From the NCBI RefSeq assembly GCF_029542205.1, contig NZ_CP113783.1, forward strand, positions 859,001 through 923,000: 64,000 nucleotides of DNA, written 5' to 3'. Numbering within the stretch: the first letter of the stretch is position 1; every line of letters starts with the position of its first letter. This document shows positions 16,871 through 25,483 of this stretch, piece by piece. This DNA comes from Pseudoxanthomonas sp. SE1 (GTDB lineage Bacteria; Pseudomonadota; Gammaproteobacteria; Xanthomonadales; Xanthomonadaceae). A model generated the notes under the pieces. That model ran no database searches and was not told the DNA's origin. It worked only from the letters and a program-made list of their open reading frames with translations. The position numbers and the translations under genes are program-made.

Positions 16871-17497
16871 ATGCCGACGCTGCGCGCATTGCAGGGCTCG
16901 ATCACCGACGCGTCACGGGATGCGTTTCCCATGGCAGCCCAGATGGCGGCGCTGGGTCCGGTGCTGTGCCTGTACCGCACGCAGCAGGGCAGCGAACTCG
17001 CGGGCTGGCAGCAGGCCGTGCGCGTGCAGGCGCATGCGGGACTCGACAGCGATGGCCTGGACGAGAGGCTGTTGTTCTTCGACGCACAGGGACGTTGCTG
17101 CTGGCGTCTTTGCCTGCTGCCGGACAGCGATTTCGTGGCTTGGGACCGCCTGGTGGCCTCGTTGCCACTGGGCCTGGGCGAAGACGTGGCCGGCCTGGCC
17201 GATCGCCTGTGGCAGCGCCTGGCCGGCCGCCTTCTGGGAGGCCAGTGGCGCGCCTGCGCGCTGCAACTGCATGCGGTGCCGCAGCCTGCCTCGCTGCCGG
17301 TGCTGGCGGCCAGCCTGTCGCTGATGTCTGCGCTCGGCGTGGCCACCGCCCGCCGTATCGCGCGCGCCGAAGGTGCCGAACTTGAAAGCGGACTGCACGA
17401 TTGCTGCTGCGCGCAATCCGTGCGTCCGATAAGCGCAGACGCACGGAATGAAAAGGAGGCGGACGACACCGTCGTTCCGCTGGTCGGATTGCAATGA
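16871..17497 (+). CDS. unknown protein of the heme operon
   Basis: A 208-residue cytosolic-looking protein, without signal peptide or membrane helix. Features I can see: an alpha/beta N-terminal half, a WRLCLLPDSDFVAWDRLV segment, and a Cys cluster near the C-terminus (HDCCCAQS). That cluster, with nearby His, could bind heme or metal, but this is speculation. The start lies five bases after the receptor stop and its last codons overlap a possible start of the next gene (ATGA at 17494), so it is clearly part of the operon. It could be an intracellular heme-handling factor equivalent in position to HemS/HmuS, with no motif of that family visible. Confidence 0.7.
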   Translation: MPTLRALQGSITDASRDAFPMAAQMAALGPVLCLYRTQQGSELAGWQQAVRVQAHAGLDSDGLDERLLFFDAQGRCCWRLCLLPDSDFVAWDRLVASLPLGLGEDVAGLADRLWQRLAGRLLGGQWRACALQLHAVPQPASLPVLAASLSLMSALGVATARRIARAEGAELESGLHDCCCAQSVRPISADARNEKEADDTVVPLVGLQ

Positions 17498-17508
17498 GAG
17501 AAGCCACC

Positions 17509-18465
17509 ATGAAGAAGCCGGTCGCCACCACCCTGTCGATTGTCGCCATGTTCCTCGCCGCCTCCGCAGCGGCCGATCCGGTCCGTGACCGCCAGTCCAT
17601 CCTGGCGATGCGGGGCGATTACATCGTCGATTTCGCGTTCGACGAAACCGTGCTGCTGCAGCCCGGTTACGAACGCCAGGCGGCGATGCGCAGTGGCGGC
17701 GACGAGACGGTGATCGTCGTCGAGGACACGCCGACGAAGATCGTCCTGCAGCACATCCTGGTGGATGCCAGGAGCGGGCATGTCACCAAGCACTGGCGCC
17801 AGGATTGGGTGTACCAGGCGCCAACGCGCTTCGAGTTCAGTGCCGACCAGACCTGGAGCGTGCGCCCGGTCCCGGCCGAGGTGAGCCGCGGTGCCTGGAC
17901 CCAGTGCGTCTACGAAGTCAGCGATGCGCCGCGGTACTGCGGCACCGGTCGCTGGGACTATGCCCACGGCGTGGCCACCTGGACGAGCGATCCCGGCTGG
18001 CGGCCGCTGCCGCGACGCGAGTACACCAAGCGCAGCGATTACAACGCACTGTCGGTCGTCAACCGCCACACGCTGACACCGAACGGATGGACGCACGAAC
18101 AGTTCAACACCAAGGTGCAGCGCAAACCGGACGGCACGCAGGTGGTCTTGGCACGCGAGTTCGGCTTCAACGACTACGTGAAGACCACCGAAGTCGACTT
18201 CAAACCCGCACGCGATTACTGGCAGGCAACGGCTGGCTACTGGGCCAAGGTTCGCGCGCACTGGAACGGTTTCCTGTCGAAGGCGCCGGGCGTGCGCTTG
18301 AAAACCAAGGTCGATGGCATGGCCATGATCATCCCGCTGTTCACCCAGGCCGGTGATGTGCAAGCCGGCAAGCCGGTGCCGGACGCGGACATCGCCCAGG
18401 TGTTCACCGACTGGGTGGAGCCCGCGCCAACCGAACACGCCGACACCGCGGACACAGTCCGCTGA
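17509..18465 (+). CDS. secreted DUF6607-type protein of the heme operon
   Basis: A 318-residue protein with a signal peptide (MKKPVATTLSIVAMFLAASAAA), so periplasmic or outer-membrane exposed. The mature part is rich in Trp and Tyr (WRQDWVYQAP, CGTGRWDYAHGVATW, YWQATAGYWAKVR), has two Cys that could pair (TQCVYEV and RYCGTG), and resembles what is annotated as DUF6607 near heme receptors in Xanthomonadaceae. Function unknown. ATG 17494 overlaps the previous stop; I prefer ATG 17509 because the signal peptide starts there. As the last gene of the Fur-box operon it probably works in heme capture or storage in the periplasm. Confidence 0.75.
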   Translation: MKKPVATTLSIVAMFLAASAAADPVRDRQSILAMRGDYIVDFAFDETVLLQPGYERQAAMRSGGDETVIVVEDTPTKIVLQHILVDARSGHVTKHWRQDWVYQAPTRFEFSADQTWSVRPVPAEVSRGAWTQCVYEVSDAPRYCGTGRWDYAHGVATWTSDPGWRPLPRREYTKRSDYNALSVVNRHTLTPNGWTHEQFNTKVQRKPDGTQVVLAREFGFNDYVKTTEVDFKPARDYWQATAGYWAKVRAHWNGFLSKAPGVRLKTKVDGMAMIIPLFTQAGDVQAGKPVPDADIAQVFTDWVEPAPTEHADTADTVR

Positions 18466-18499
18466 CGTTCTCTCCGGCACAGGGATGTGCCGTTCTTTG

Positions 18500-18525
18500 A
18501 AAAAAGACCCCCGCAGATGCGGGGG
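18500..18525 (-). terminator. rho-independent terminator of the sigma/anti-sigma/PDZ operon
   Basis: On the minus strand a CCCCCGC/GCGGGGG stem with a four-base loop is followed by TCTTTTTT. It lies 36 bases after the PDZ gene stop and between convergent genes. Confidence 0.85.
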
Positions 18526-18560
18526 CAGGGGATTCAGCGAGTCTCTTGTTGTAGTGCGGG

Positions 18561-19721
18561 TCAGAGCAGAGCGCCGTTCTTGCCGGCGGATGGAACAGGG
18601 GGAGCGGGTGGCGGCAACGGGGCGGCTTTTCCGTCCTCGATCGTCCGCACGTTGCCGTCCTGGTCGATGATCATCACGCGCCGGCTTTCGAGGACCTTCG
18701 GCGCCTTGCCTGGCATCGCACCGACACGCGGCCGCGTCATTGCGCGCGACATGGCAGGGAGGCGGAACGACGTGGCTTCGGGGACCGTCAGGGTGGTGGT
18801 TTGCGTTCGGCGGTCACGCAGGTATTCGATCGGTACCTTGGCTTCTTCGGGCCTGCCACGCAGTGCCTGCATGGCTTCGCGCGGCGTGGTCACCGGCTCG
18901 CCTTCGATCCTGAGGATGACATCGCCTGCCTGCAGCTCCTTCAGCTCTTCCCCTGCCGAGAGCACCAGCACGCCGGTATCGGTTCCGAAGTAACGCCCCA
19001 GCGATGGATCGACGCGGGCGAGATTCAGGTTGCTCCAGCGGAAGGCTTCGGCCAGGACCGGCAGCCTGCAGTCCTGCTCCTTGCAATCCGCGAGCGTGCC
19101 GAGTTGTCGGAGCTCGCGCTGCACTTCCGGTGCGATGCCCACCGGCAGATCATCGAGCGTGATGGTGAGGGCTTCGTCCAGGCCGCTGGGCTCCGGACCG
19201 GCCATCCGGTAGGTGGAGAAGGCGAACTGGGGGTTGATCGGGATGGGAGTGGCTTTGACATCGTGGTTCCGACCGTCGCGCCGGTAGGAAATCGACACGG
19301 GCACGTCGGTCTTCAAGTCCGCGAGGGCCGCGCGTGCGTTGGCCAGGCGCTCGTCGGCACTGGCGCCGGCAATCGGTTTGCCGCCGACGCCCACGAGCCG
19401 ATCGCCGGCCTTGAGGCCCGCCTTCGCCGCGCCGCTGTCGGGCGTGATGCCAGTGATTCGCACGCCGGTGTCGTCATCGCCGGTCAGCAGGACGCCCAGG
19501 CGTGGTTTGCGCTGGAGCGGGGTGCCCGGATGCAAGGCATGCGCGGGCACGGAGGAATTCCGCGACAGTTCGGCCACGCGCCTGGCGGCCCGTTGGAGGT
19601 CGGCACGTGCCGTTTCCAGCTCCTTCTGTTGCACGGCGCTTTCGTCCTGGCGGGCGAGGCTGTCGAGGGGGGATGCCGCTGCGATGATCAGCAACGAAGC
19701 GGTGAGCAGGGCGGGTTTCAT
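18561..19721 (-). CDS. exported PDZ-domain protein encoded with an ECF sigma factor
   Basis: A 386-residue protein with an N-terminal signal or anchor (MKPALLTASLLIIAAASPLDSLA), a heptad-rich coiled coil (about 27-55) and two PDZ domains. The first is around GVLLTGDDDTGVRITGITPDSGAAKAGLKAGDRLVGVGGK (about 75-165). The second is around TGVLVLSAGEELKELQAGDVILRIEGEPV (about 245-310). No protease triad accompanies them. Start ATG 19721 has GGAGG at the right distance. The gene closes the operon sigma - anti-sigma - PDZ; a role in sensing or relaying envelope stress is likely but inferred. Confidence 0.72.
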   Translation of the reverse strand: MKPALLTASLLIIAAASPLDSLARQDESAVQQKELETARADLQRAARRVAELSRNSSVPAHALHPGTPLQRKPRLGVLLTGDDDTGVRITGITPDSGAAKAGLKAGDRLVGVGGKPIAGASADERLANARAALADLKTDVPVSISYRRDGRNHDVKATPIPINPQFAFSTYRMAGPEPSGLDEALTITLDDLPVGIAPEVQRELRQLGTLADCKEQDCRLPVLAEAFRWSNLNLARVDPSLGRYFGTDTGVLVLSAGEELKELQAGDVILRIEGEPVTTPREAMQALRGRPEEAKVPIEYLRDRRTQTTTLTVPEATSFRLPAMSRAMTRPRVGAMPGKAPKVLESRRVMIIDQDGNVRTIEDGKAAPLPPPAPPVPSAGKNGALL

Positions 19722-19750
19722 GCGTGCCTCCGGCATGGGTCGGTATCGGG

Positions 19751-20506
19751 TCAGTAAATCGCGGTATCGGGGTGCGGATAGGATTCGCCGCGCGCCACTT
19801 GCCAGCGCTGCGTGGTCTCCACGCCGGTCAACTGTCGAAGCGTGTCCACGCGTGCCTGCCACAGTTCCGTCTGCGTGTCGTTGGGCAAGGCGGCCTGCGA
19901 CAGCGCCACGTCGATGCGGGCCACCCGCTCCTGCAGACCGGCGGACAGGGCTTCCGTGGCGGCGTTGGCCATGCGCGATTCCGGCAGCCGCGCCAGCACG
20001 GCTTCCAGTTGTGCCGATTCGGCATACAGCGCGTCCAGCGGATCAGTGACGGGGGGCGCGGCGGTCTTCGCAGGGTCGACGTCACCGGTGGGGCGTGCCG
20101 CGCGTTGCCGGGCGTCCGGAAGGATGCTGCGCTGGAGCGTGGACGGCGCAGCTGCGGCGTCCGTGGCGCGCTTGTCGATCGGGGTGGGCAGGCCTTTCGC
20201 GGTCTCCACATATAAAGGTGGCGAGTCCGTGTGCGCCGGCGGAGCGGGTTGACGTGTCGAGGTGGTTGGGGGCGCGGGTGAAGGAGCGGTTGGGTTCGTC
20301 CATCGCAGGGGCAGCACTACGGCGAGCGCAAGCGCGGCGGCCATGGCCACGCGCCGCGGCCAGCGATGGGGCGGTGCCACCACGGACGGAGGCAGGCGGC
20401 CAGCCAGCGTCGCCCAGCTGTCTGCGGGTGCTGCTTCCAGGGGCAGGCCTGCAAAGGCGTCTCCCCAGTCGCGCGGCATGGCGTCGCGGGCGCGGACTTC
20501 AGGCAT
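19751..20506 (-). CDS. probable anti-sigma factor, single-pass membrane protein
   Basis: A 251-residue protein with a short cytoplasmic N-terminus, a membrane helix (RVAMAAALALAVVLPLRW, about 53-70), a Pro-rich linker and a periplasmic helical domain of about 110 residues. It has no zinc-finger (ZAS) motif. Its ATG overlaps the end of the sigma gene by eight bases, the usual arrangement of anti-sigma factors, which is the main ground for the call. The protein encoded at 43013 has the same layout in a second sigma module. Confidence 0.65.
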   Translation of the reverse strand: MPEVRARDAMPRDWGDAFAGLPLEAAPADSWATLAGRLPPSVVAPPHRWPRRVAMAAALALAVVLPLRWTNPTAPSPAPPTTSTRQPAPPAHTDSPPLYVETAKGLPTPIDKRATDAAAAPSTLQRSILPDARQRAARPTGDVDPAKTAAPPVTDPLDALYAESAQLEAVLARLPESRMANAATEALSAGLQERVARIDVALSQAALPNDTQTELWQARVDTLRQLTGVETTQRWQVARGESYPHPDTAIY

Positions 20507-21089
20507 GGACGGGTTCCTCGATCTGCAGCAACGCACGCAGACGACGGGTGCCGCGTGAAAGTTGCGATTTGGAGAAGCTGGGCGTGCGCTGCATCAGTGC
20601 AGCGATCTCGTCGTGGGTATAGCCCTCGGCGTGGTACAGCCACAGCACGCTGCGGGTGGCGGCCGGCAAGGCATCGAGCGCGCGCTGCAACAGGAAGGCG
20701 TCGGCTGCCGCCGAGGGTGGCAGGCCCTGGTCTTCTGGCAGGTCGTCTTCGTCGACCGCAATCTCGGCCACCAGCCGTTTCTGCCTGCGCAGGCGGAGCA
20801 GTGCTTCGTTCACCGCGATCTGGCGCAGCCAACCCCAGAACGGGCAGTCGGCGCGATAGTCGGGCAGATGGTGGAACAGTTTCAGCATGGTGTCCTGCAA
20901 CACGTCGCCCGCCTGCTCCCGGTCGCCGCAGATGCGCAGCGCCAGCGTGAACACAGGGCGCTCGAACCGTCGATAGATCTGTTCGAACGCTTCCCTGCAT
21001 CCTGTGCGCGCACGGGCGACCAGGCTGTCGGGGACGTCGATGGCGAACTGCGATCGGCTCAAGCGGGGGGATTCGTCGGGTTGTCCCAT
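20499..21089 (-). CDS. ECF-family RNA polymerase sigma factor
   Basis: A 196-residue sigma-70 family protein with region 2 (FEQIYRRFERPVFTLALRICGDREQAGDVLQDTMLKLF, about 37-75, with the DxxQDT block) and region 4 (LDALPAATRSVLWLYHAEGYTHDEIAALMQRTPSFSKSQLSRG). There is no region 1.1 or 3, as expected for ECF sigmas. The first gene of an operon with an anti-sigma and a PDZ protein, it probably answers an envelope signal. A GAACTT-type -35 upstream (21131-21136) could be its own autoregulated promoter. Confidence 0.85.
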   Translation of the reverse strand: MGQPDESPRLSRSQFAIDVPDSLVARARTGCREAFEQIYRRFERPVFTLALRICGDREQAGDVLQDTMLKLFHHLPDYRADCPFWGWLRQIAVNEALLRLRRQKRLVAEIAVDEDDLPEDQGLPPSAAADAFLLQRALDALPAATRSVLWLYHAEGYTHDEIAALMQRTPSFSKSQLSRGTRRLRALLQIEEPVHA

Positions 21090-21108
21090 ACAGGGATGCG
21101 GCAGAGGG

Positions 21109-21136
21109 CAATACCGTCGCAGCGTGCCGAAAGTTC
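21109..21136 (-). promoter_or_regulatory. possible autoregulated ECF promoter
   Basis: On the minus strand GAACTT (21136-21131) is followed after 17 bases by TATTG (21113-21109). GAACTT is the -35 of many RpoE-type ECF promoters; the -10 is not a clear match. It lies 20 to 47 bases before the sigma start. Confidence 0.35.
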
Positions 21137-21221
21137 ATCGATCACCGGCACGCCTTTGCCCCGGACGGCCGAGCCCACGGGTCTATACTGGGTCGCATCA
21201 GGGACCAAGAGGGGAACATCG

Positions 21222-22178
21222 ATGTTCGAGACCAGTTTCGTGGCCATCATCCTGCTGGTGGCCGGCGTCATCATCCTGTTCAAGACCGTGCGGATGGTGC
21301 CGCAGGGTTACGAGTGGACGGTGGAGCGCTTCGGCAAGTACACCCACACGCTGGATCCGGGCCTGCACTTCCTGGTGCCCATCATCTATGGCGTGGGCCG
21401 CAAGGTGAACGTCATGGAGCAGGTGCTGGATGTGCCCAGCCAGGACGTGATCACCAAGGATAACGCCGTGGTGAAAGTCGACGGGGTGGTGTTCTTCCAG
21501 GTGCTGGATGCCGCCAAGGCGGCGTACGAGGTGTCCAACCTTGAGGTCGCAACGATCGCCCTGGTGCAGACCAACATCCGTACCGTGATCGGTTCGATGG
21601 ACCTGGACGAATCGCTGAGCCAGCGCGAGACCATCAACGCGCAGTTGCTCAGCGTGGTGGACCAGGCCACCAATCCGTGGGGCATCAAGGTCAACCGCAT
21701 CGAGATCCGCGACATCCAGCCGCCGCGCGACCTCATCGACTCGATGGCACGGCAGATGAAGGCCGAGCGCGAGAAGCGCGCGCAGATCCTGGAGGCGGAG
21801 GGCTCGCGCCAGTCCGAGATCCTGCGTGCCGAGGGCGAGAAGCAGGCCGCCGTGCTGGAGGCCGAGGGTCGCAAGGAGGCCGCGTTCCGCGACGCCGAGG
21901 CACGCGAGCGCCTGGCCGAAGCGGAAGCCAAGGCCACCCAGATGGTCAGCGACGCCATCGCGAAGGGCGATGTGCAGGCCATCAACTACTTCATCGCGCA
22001 GAAGTACGTGGAAGCCTTCAAGGAACTGGCCACGGCGCCCAACCAGAAGTTCGTGCTGATGCCGATGGAGAGCAGCGGCATCATCGGCTCCATCGCCGGC
22101 ATCGCCGAACTGGCCAAGGAGGCCCTGGGCAAGCAGCAGGCCGCGCCGCCGCGCGTGCCGCCCAGGATGGGAGGCTGA
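21222..22178 (+). CDS. SPFH/Band 7 protein, QmcA/paraslipin type
   Basis: A 318-residue inner-membrane protein. Residues 1-22 form one membrane anchor (FVAIILLVAGVIILF), followed by the SPFH domain (VPQGYEWTVERFGKYTHTLDPGLHF to about 185) and a long Ala/Glu/Arg-rich coiled coil (about 185-260) typical of flotillin-like scaffolds. Such proteins assemble large rings in membrane microdomains and modulate proteases. The NfeD gene begins three bases after its stop; SPFH-NfeD pairs are conserved and physically linked. TATACT at 21184-21189 may be the -10 of this divergent promoter. Confidence 0.9.
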   Translation: MFETSFVAIILLVAGVIILFKTVRMVPQGYEWTVERFGKYTHTLDPGLHFLVPIIYGVGRKVNVMEQVLDVPSQDVITKDNAVVKVDGVVFFQVLDAAKAAYEVSNLEVATIALVQTNIRTVIGSMDLDESLSQRETINAQLLSVVDQATNPWGIKVNRIEIRDIQPPRDLIDSMARQMKAEREKRAQILEAEGSRQSEILRAEGEKQAAVLEAEGRKEAAFRDAEARERLAEAEAKATQMVSDAIAKGDVQAINYFIAQKYVEAFKELATAPNQKFVLMPMESSGIIGSIAGIAELAKEALGKQQAAPPRVPPRMGG

Positions 22179-22181
22179 GCC

Positions 22182-22613
22182 ATGCGCTGGGACGTTGCGG
22201 GTTGGGCGGCGGTGGCGCTGTTGCTGTTCGCCGCCGAGACCATGGCACCAGGCGCCTTCATGCTGTGGATGGGCTTTGCCGCCGTGGTGGTGTTCATCGG
22301 CGTACTGGTGGTGCCGGGCATCCCGCTGCTGGCGCAGGTGGCAGCTTTCGTCGTGCTGAGTTTCGTGTCCATCCAGATCTACCGCACGTGGTTCCGCGGC
22401 AAGGGTCGCCAGAGCGACAAGCCGCTGCTCAACCGCCGCGCGGAGCAACTGGTCGGTACCGTGGCCGTGCTGGACCAGGCCATCGTGGGAGAACGGGGCC
22501 GGGTCAAGATCGACGACGCGTTCTGGACAGTGGAAGGGCCCGACCTGCCGGTCGGTACGCGCGTGAGGGTGATCGCGGTGAATGGCATGACGCTGAAGGT
22601 GCAGGAGGCCTAG
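22182..22613 (+). CDS. NfeD-family protein, partner of the SPFH protein
   Basis: A 143-residue protein with two or three N-terminal membrane helices (WDVAGWAAVALLLFAAE, MGFAAVVVFIGVLVV, LLAQVAAFVVLSF) and a C-terminal OB-fold of about 65 residues (LVGTVAVLDQAIVGERGRVKI and RVRVIAVNGMTLKVQEA). It lacks the N-terminal ClpP-like protease of long NfeD proteins, so it is a short NfeD1b. It lies three bases behind the SPFH gene. The OB domain probably docks on the SPFH assembly. Confidence 0.88.
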   Translation: MRWDVAGWAAVALLLFAAETMAPGAFMLWMGFAAVVVFIGVLVVPGIPLLAQVAAFVVLSFVSIQIYRTWFRGKGRQSDKPLLNRRAEQLVGTVAVLDQAIVGERGRVKIDDAFWTVEGPDLPVGTRVRVIAVNGMTLKVQEA

Positions 22614-23129
22614 GTGGGTGCGACGGGGCTGGCGCGATCGATGTCCGTGCTGGCGACGCTGTCCGTCACGGCGGCGGACCTCGTCGGCCGGGTGATGCCG
22701 CCGTATCCCGACGGGCTCGACGAACTGGGCGGGAGTTGCGTTTCCCTGTCCCGGGATCCTGACCGTCTGTGCGAGTACTCGGTCGGCGTGTTGGCCTCGC
22801 CCGCCGCCGACGAGAGCGATGAGCCGGTGCCGCGCTTCGTGGTGGCCGGCCAACTGGCGGGACGCGACGGGCCTCGCGCGCAATGGCGCATCACCGATGC
22901 CGTGCCATACGCGGGCGACCGGCCCGGCTACTACCTGCAGTTCGGTACCTGTCGCGTGAAGGGGCAGGACGATGCCCGCGTCGCGGCCATCGTGCGCCAG
23001 CACGACACGGCGACGGAATGGTTGAAGGATGTCGCCTGGGCGGGTCGCCTGCGCCTGCCCGATGCCCGTTTCGAGGTGCTGGATGCGCGCACTGTCGACT
23101 GCATCAACGAGGCGTACTACGGGTTGTAG
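22614..23129 (+). CDS. conserved-looking protein of unknown function
   Basis: A 171-residue soluble protein starting with GTG directly at the nfeD stop, with AGGAGG eight bases before. I recognise no domain. The N-terminal third has a weakly hydrophobic start, and later blocks (RFVVAGQLAGRDG, RITDAVPY, PGYYLQFGTCRVKG) suggest a beta-rich fold. The C-terminal part ends in DCINEAYYGL. Cys positions are few. Cotranscription with the SPFH/NfeD pair is very likely; a role in that complex is only a guess. Confidence 0.6.
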   Translation: MGATGLARSMSVLATLSVTAADLVGRVMPPYPDGLDELGGSCVSLSRDPDRLCEYSVGVLASPAADESDEPVPRFVVAGQLAGRDGPRAQWRITDAVPYAGDRPGYYLQFGTCRVKGQDDARVAAIVRQHDTATEWLKDVAWAGRLRLPDARFEVLDARTVDCINEAYYGL

Positions 23130-23192
23130 CGGCGGCGCACCCTGCTGGTGCGTTCTGGGATAATGCGCTTCTTTGCCCGCCCGGACGCCGCC

Positions 23193-24314
23193 ATGACCCA
23201 GAAGACCATCCTCAACGACACCCATCGTGCGCTCGGCGCCAAGATGGTCGACTTCGGCGGCTGGGACATGCCGATCCACTATGGTTCCCAGATCGAAGAG
23301 CACCACCAAGTGCGCCGCGACGCGGGCATGTTCGACGTCAGCCACATGACCGTGGTCGACCTGCGCGGCGCGCGCACGCGGGAGTTCCTGCGCCAGCTGG
23401 TCGCCAACTCGGTGGACAAGCTGCAGAAGCCGGGCAAGGCGCTGTACACCGCCATGCTCAACGAAGAAGGCGGGGTGATCGACGACCTGATCATCTATTT
23501 CCTGGACGAGGCGTTCTTCCGCCTGGTGGTCAATGCCGCCACCCGCGAGAAGGACCTGGCGTGGATCACCGCGCAGGCCGCCGCGTTCGATGTGCAGGTC
23601 ACCGAGCGCCCCGACTTCGCGATGATCGCCGTGCAGGGTCCGACGGCGCGCGAGCGCGTGCACGGCCTGCTGCGCGAGGAGGACCGTGCGAAGGTCGCCA
23701 AGCTGACCCGGTTCGCCGCCACCGACACCACCAGCACCGACGGCGTGCCGTTGTTCGTTGCCCGCACCGGCTATACCGGCGAGGACGGTTACGAGATCGT
23801 GCTGCCGCAGGCGCAGGCGGTGGCGTTCTGGAATGCGCTGCTCGATGCGGGCGTCAAGCCCGCCGGCCTGGGCGCGCGCGACACCTTGCGGCTGGAGGCG
23901 GGCATGAATCTGTACGGGCAGGACATGGACGACACCGTCTCGCCGTACGAAGCCGCGCTGGCCTGGACGGTCGCGCTGGACGAAGGTCGCGCCTTCACCG
24001 GCCGCGCCACGCTGGAAGCACAGAAGGCCGGCGGCGCGCCGCGGCAGATGATCGGCCTGGTCATGGATGAGAAGGGTGTGCTGCGCCACGGCCAGAAAGT
24101 GCTCACCGCGCATGGCGACGGCGAGATCCTGTCCGGCACGTTCTCGCCGACGCTGGGCAAGGCCATCGCCTTCGCGCGCGTGCCGGCCGGCGATATCCCG
24201 CTCGGTGCCGAGGGCGGCGTGCGCGTGGACATCCGTGGCAAGGAGGTGCCGGTGCGTGTGGTGAAGTTCCCGTTCGTGCGCGACGGCCAGGCCCAGCCCG
24301 GCGTGCTGGAGTGA
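23193..24314 (+). CDS. gcvT: aminomethyltransferase, T-protein of the glycine cleavage system
   Basis: A 373-residue folate-dependent enzyme that transfers the methylene group of the lipoyl-bound aminomethyl to tetrahydrofolate and frees ammonia. Typical blocks: [22 protein letters not shown] at the N-terminus, [23 protein letters not shown] near residue 190 and [23 protein letters not shown] near 230. The frame is open to 23148, but ATG 23193 matches the family start. No glycine riboswitch is visible in the 63 bases before it. gcvH follows after 84 bases; gcvP is not in the window. Confidence 0.95.
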   Translation: MTQKTILNDTHRALGAKMVDFGGWDMPIHYGSQIEEHHQVRRDAGMFDVSHMTVVDLRGARTREFLRQLVANSVDKLQKPGKALYTAMLNEEGGVIDDLIIYFLDEAFFRLVVNAATREKDLAWITAQAAAFDVQVTERPDFAMIAVQGPTARERVHGLLREEDRAKVAKLTRFAATDTTSTDGVPLFVARTGYTGEDGYEIVLPQAQAVAFWNALLDAGVKPAGLGARDTLRLEAGMNLYGQDMDDTVSPYEAALAWTVALDEGRAFTGRATLEAQKAGGAPRQMIGLVMDEKGVLRHGQKVLTAHGDGEILSGTFSPTLGKAIAFARVPAGDIPLGAEGGVRVDIRGKEVPVRVVKFPFVRDGQAQPGVLE

Positions 24315-24398
24315 TCGCACCCCGGCATTCTTCACCCGCGCATTCCTCCGCTAAACTATCTTTCCCTACCCGAACCCAGCAGCGATCCGGAGCCCCCC

Positions 24399-24794
24399 AT
24401 GAGTGAGATTCCTGGCGATCTGAAATTCCTCAAGTCCCATGAATGGGCCCGCCTCGAAGGTGACGGTCGCATCACCGTCGGCATCTCCGACCACGCGCAA
24501 GGCCTGCTCGGCGACCTGGTCTACGTCGAGCTGCCCAACGTCGGCGACCGCATCGAAGCGGGCAACGCCAGCGCGGTGGTCGAATCGGTGAAGGCCGCGT
24601 CCGATGTCTACAGCCCGGTCACCGGCAAGATCGTGGAAGTCAATGCGGCGCTGGCCGACAAGCCCGAGACCATCAACGAGGACGCCTATGGCGAAGGCTG
24701 GATCTTCGTGATCGAGGCCGAGGAGCCGGACCAGCTCAACGACCTGCTGTCGCCCGACGACTATGCCGAGCTGATCGAAGACGACGACAACTGA
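24399..24794 (+). CDS. gcvH: glycine cleavage system H protein
   Basis: A 131-residue lipoyl carrier that shuttles the aminomethyl group between P, T and L proteins. The lipoylated lysine is Lys65 in [17 protein letters not shown], and the N-terminal [14 protein letters not shown] and C-terminal [10 protein letters not shown] blocks match the family, including usual length. It follows gcvT on the same strand and ends before a strong hairpin at 24821-24868, so the pair is probably one transcription unit. Confidence 0.96.
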   Translation: MSEIPGDLKFLKSHEWARLEGDGRITVGISDHAQGLLGDLVYVELPNVGDRIEAGNASAVVESVKAASDVYSPVTGKIVEVNAALADKPETINEDAYGEGWIFVIEAEEPDQLNDLLSPDDYAELIEDDDN

Positions 24795-24820
24795 GGCATC
24801 CGTACAGGCTGTCCCCCGAC

Positions 24821-24868
24821 GGGGAACCGGCAACGATGGAACCTGGCGTTCCCCGTTGCCGGTTCCCC
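24821..24868 (+). terminator. hairpin after gcvH
   Basis: Perfect 15-base arms (24821-24835 and 24854-24868) enclose an 18-base loop and are followed by GTTTCGTTTC. The tail is only partly T-rich, so termination could be incomplete. Confidence 0.6.
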
Positions 24869-25430
24869 GTTTCGTTTCCTGCGCCTGCGTGGCGCAGGGA
24901 AATCCCCGTCGGCACCCAAGGCGAGTCACTGGCCGCCAGGCGCGCCGCGTCCGCCGTCGCGTTGCGTGGAGGGCGACACGCGCGAAGGGTCGTGGCCGAC
25001 GAGCGGCGAAGCGGAATGACAGGTACACCTGCCTGATGCGCGCGCGCAGTGACGCGCCGTGGCCGCGATGCGATGCCTTGCCGCGTCGACTTTCCGGCGC
25101 CGGTGATGGCGGTGAAGTCGCCGGTGGAAGGAAAAATGTTTGCGCAAATCGGCGCAATCCGACTTGTGCGACGCGAAATCGGACACCCTCGACGAAAGTT
25201 TTTTTTAGCCGGTGTTCAACCCGCCAGGGCAGTAGCGCACAGCCTTCGAGGACGCATCGCATCATCGCTTCAACCTTCGGGTTGCAGGACCCCGGAGAAA
25301 AAAAAGCGCGTTTTACCGATGTTTTTTTTCAGGTGCATGTCCGTCAGTCGAATCGGGTGCGCCCATCGGCGGCGCGGCGTTGCCGCCATCCGCGCTTGCC
25401 GGCGCCGTCCGGCCATGACGACCAGAGAAA
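24869..25430. other. 562 bases without a recognisable gene, with A/T tracts
   Basis: No reading frame here looks like a gene on either strand. Notable are homopolymer runs unusual in this GC-rich DNA: T8 near 25199-25206, A8 near 25296, T8 near 25323 and A7 near 25432. A small CAACC-TTCG-GGTTG hairpin lies at 25271-25284. The A/T tracts may bend DNA or act as an upstream element for the promoter at 25449. Confidence 0.5.
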
Positions 25431-25477
25431 AAAAGTTGAGCGAAGGTGTTGACACCTTGAAAAACCGTGATTAGGTT
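25431..25477 (+). promoter_or_regulatory. strong sigma-70-type promoter with A-tract upstream element
   Basis: TTGACA (25449-25454), a 17-base spacer and TAGGTT (25472-25477) form a good sigma-70 promoter. An A7 tract at 25432-25438 sits where an UP element would bind the alpha subunit. Predicted start near 25484. No protein starts nearby. Confidence 0.7.
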
Positions 25478-25483
25478 TCGCCC

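Noticed and set aside
23130..23192. Glycine riboswitch upstream of gcvT
   Set aside because: Only 63 bases are available and no conserved glycine aptamer core is seen.
21198..24335. Minus-strand frame of about 1045 codons opposite the SPFH/NfeD/gcvT genes
   Set aside because: His/Arg/Gln-rich shadow of well recognised plus-strand genes.
24836..25036. Small frames in the gap after gcvH
   Set aside because: They start inside the terminator hairpin or lack ribosome sites and resemble random GC-rich translation.
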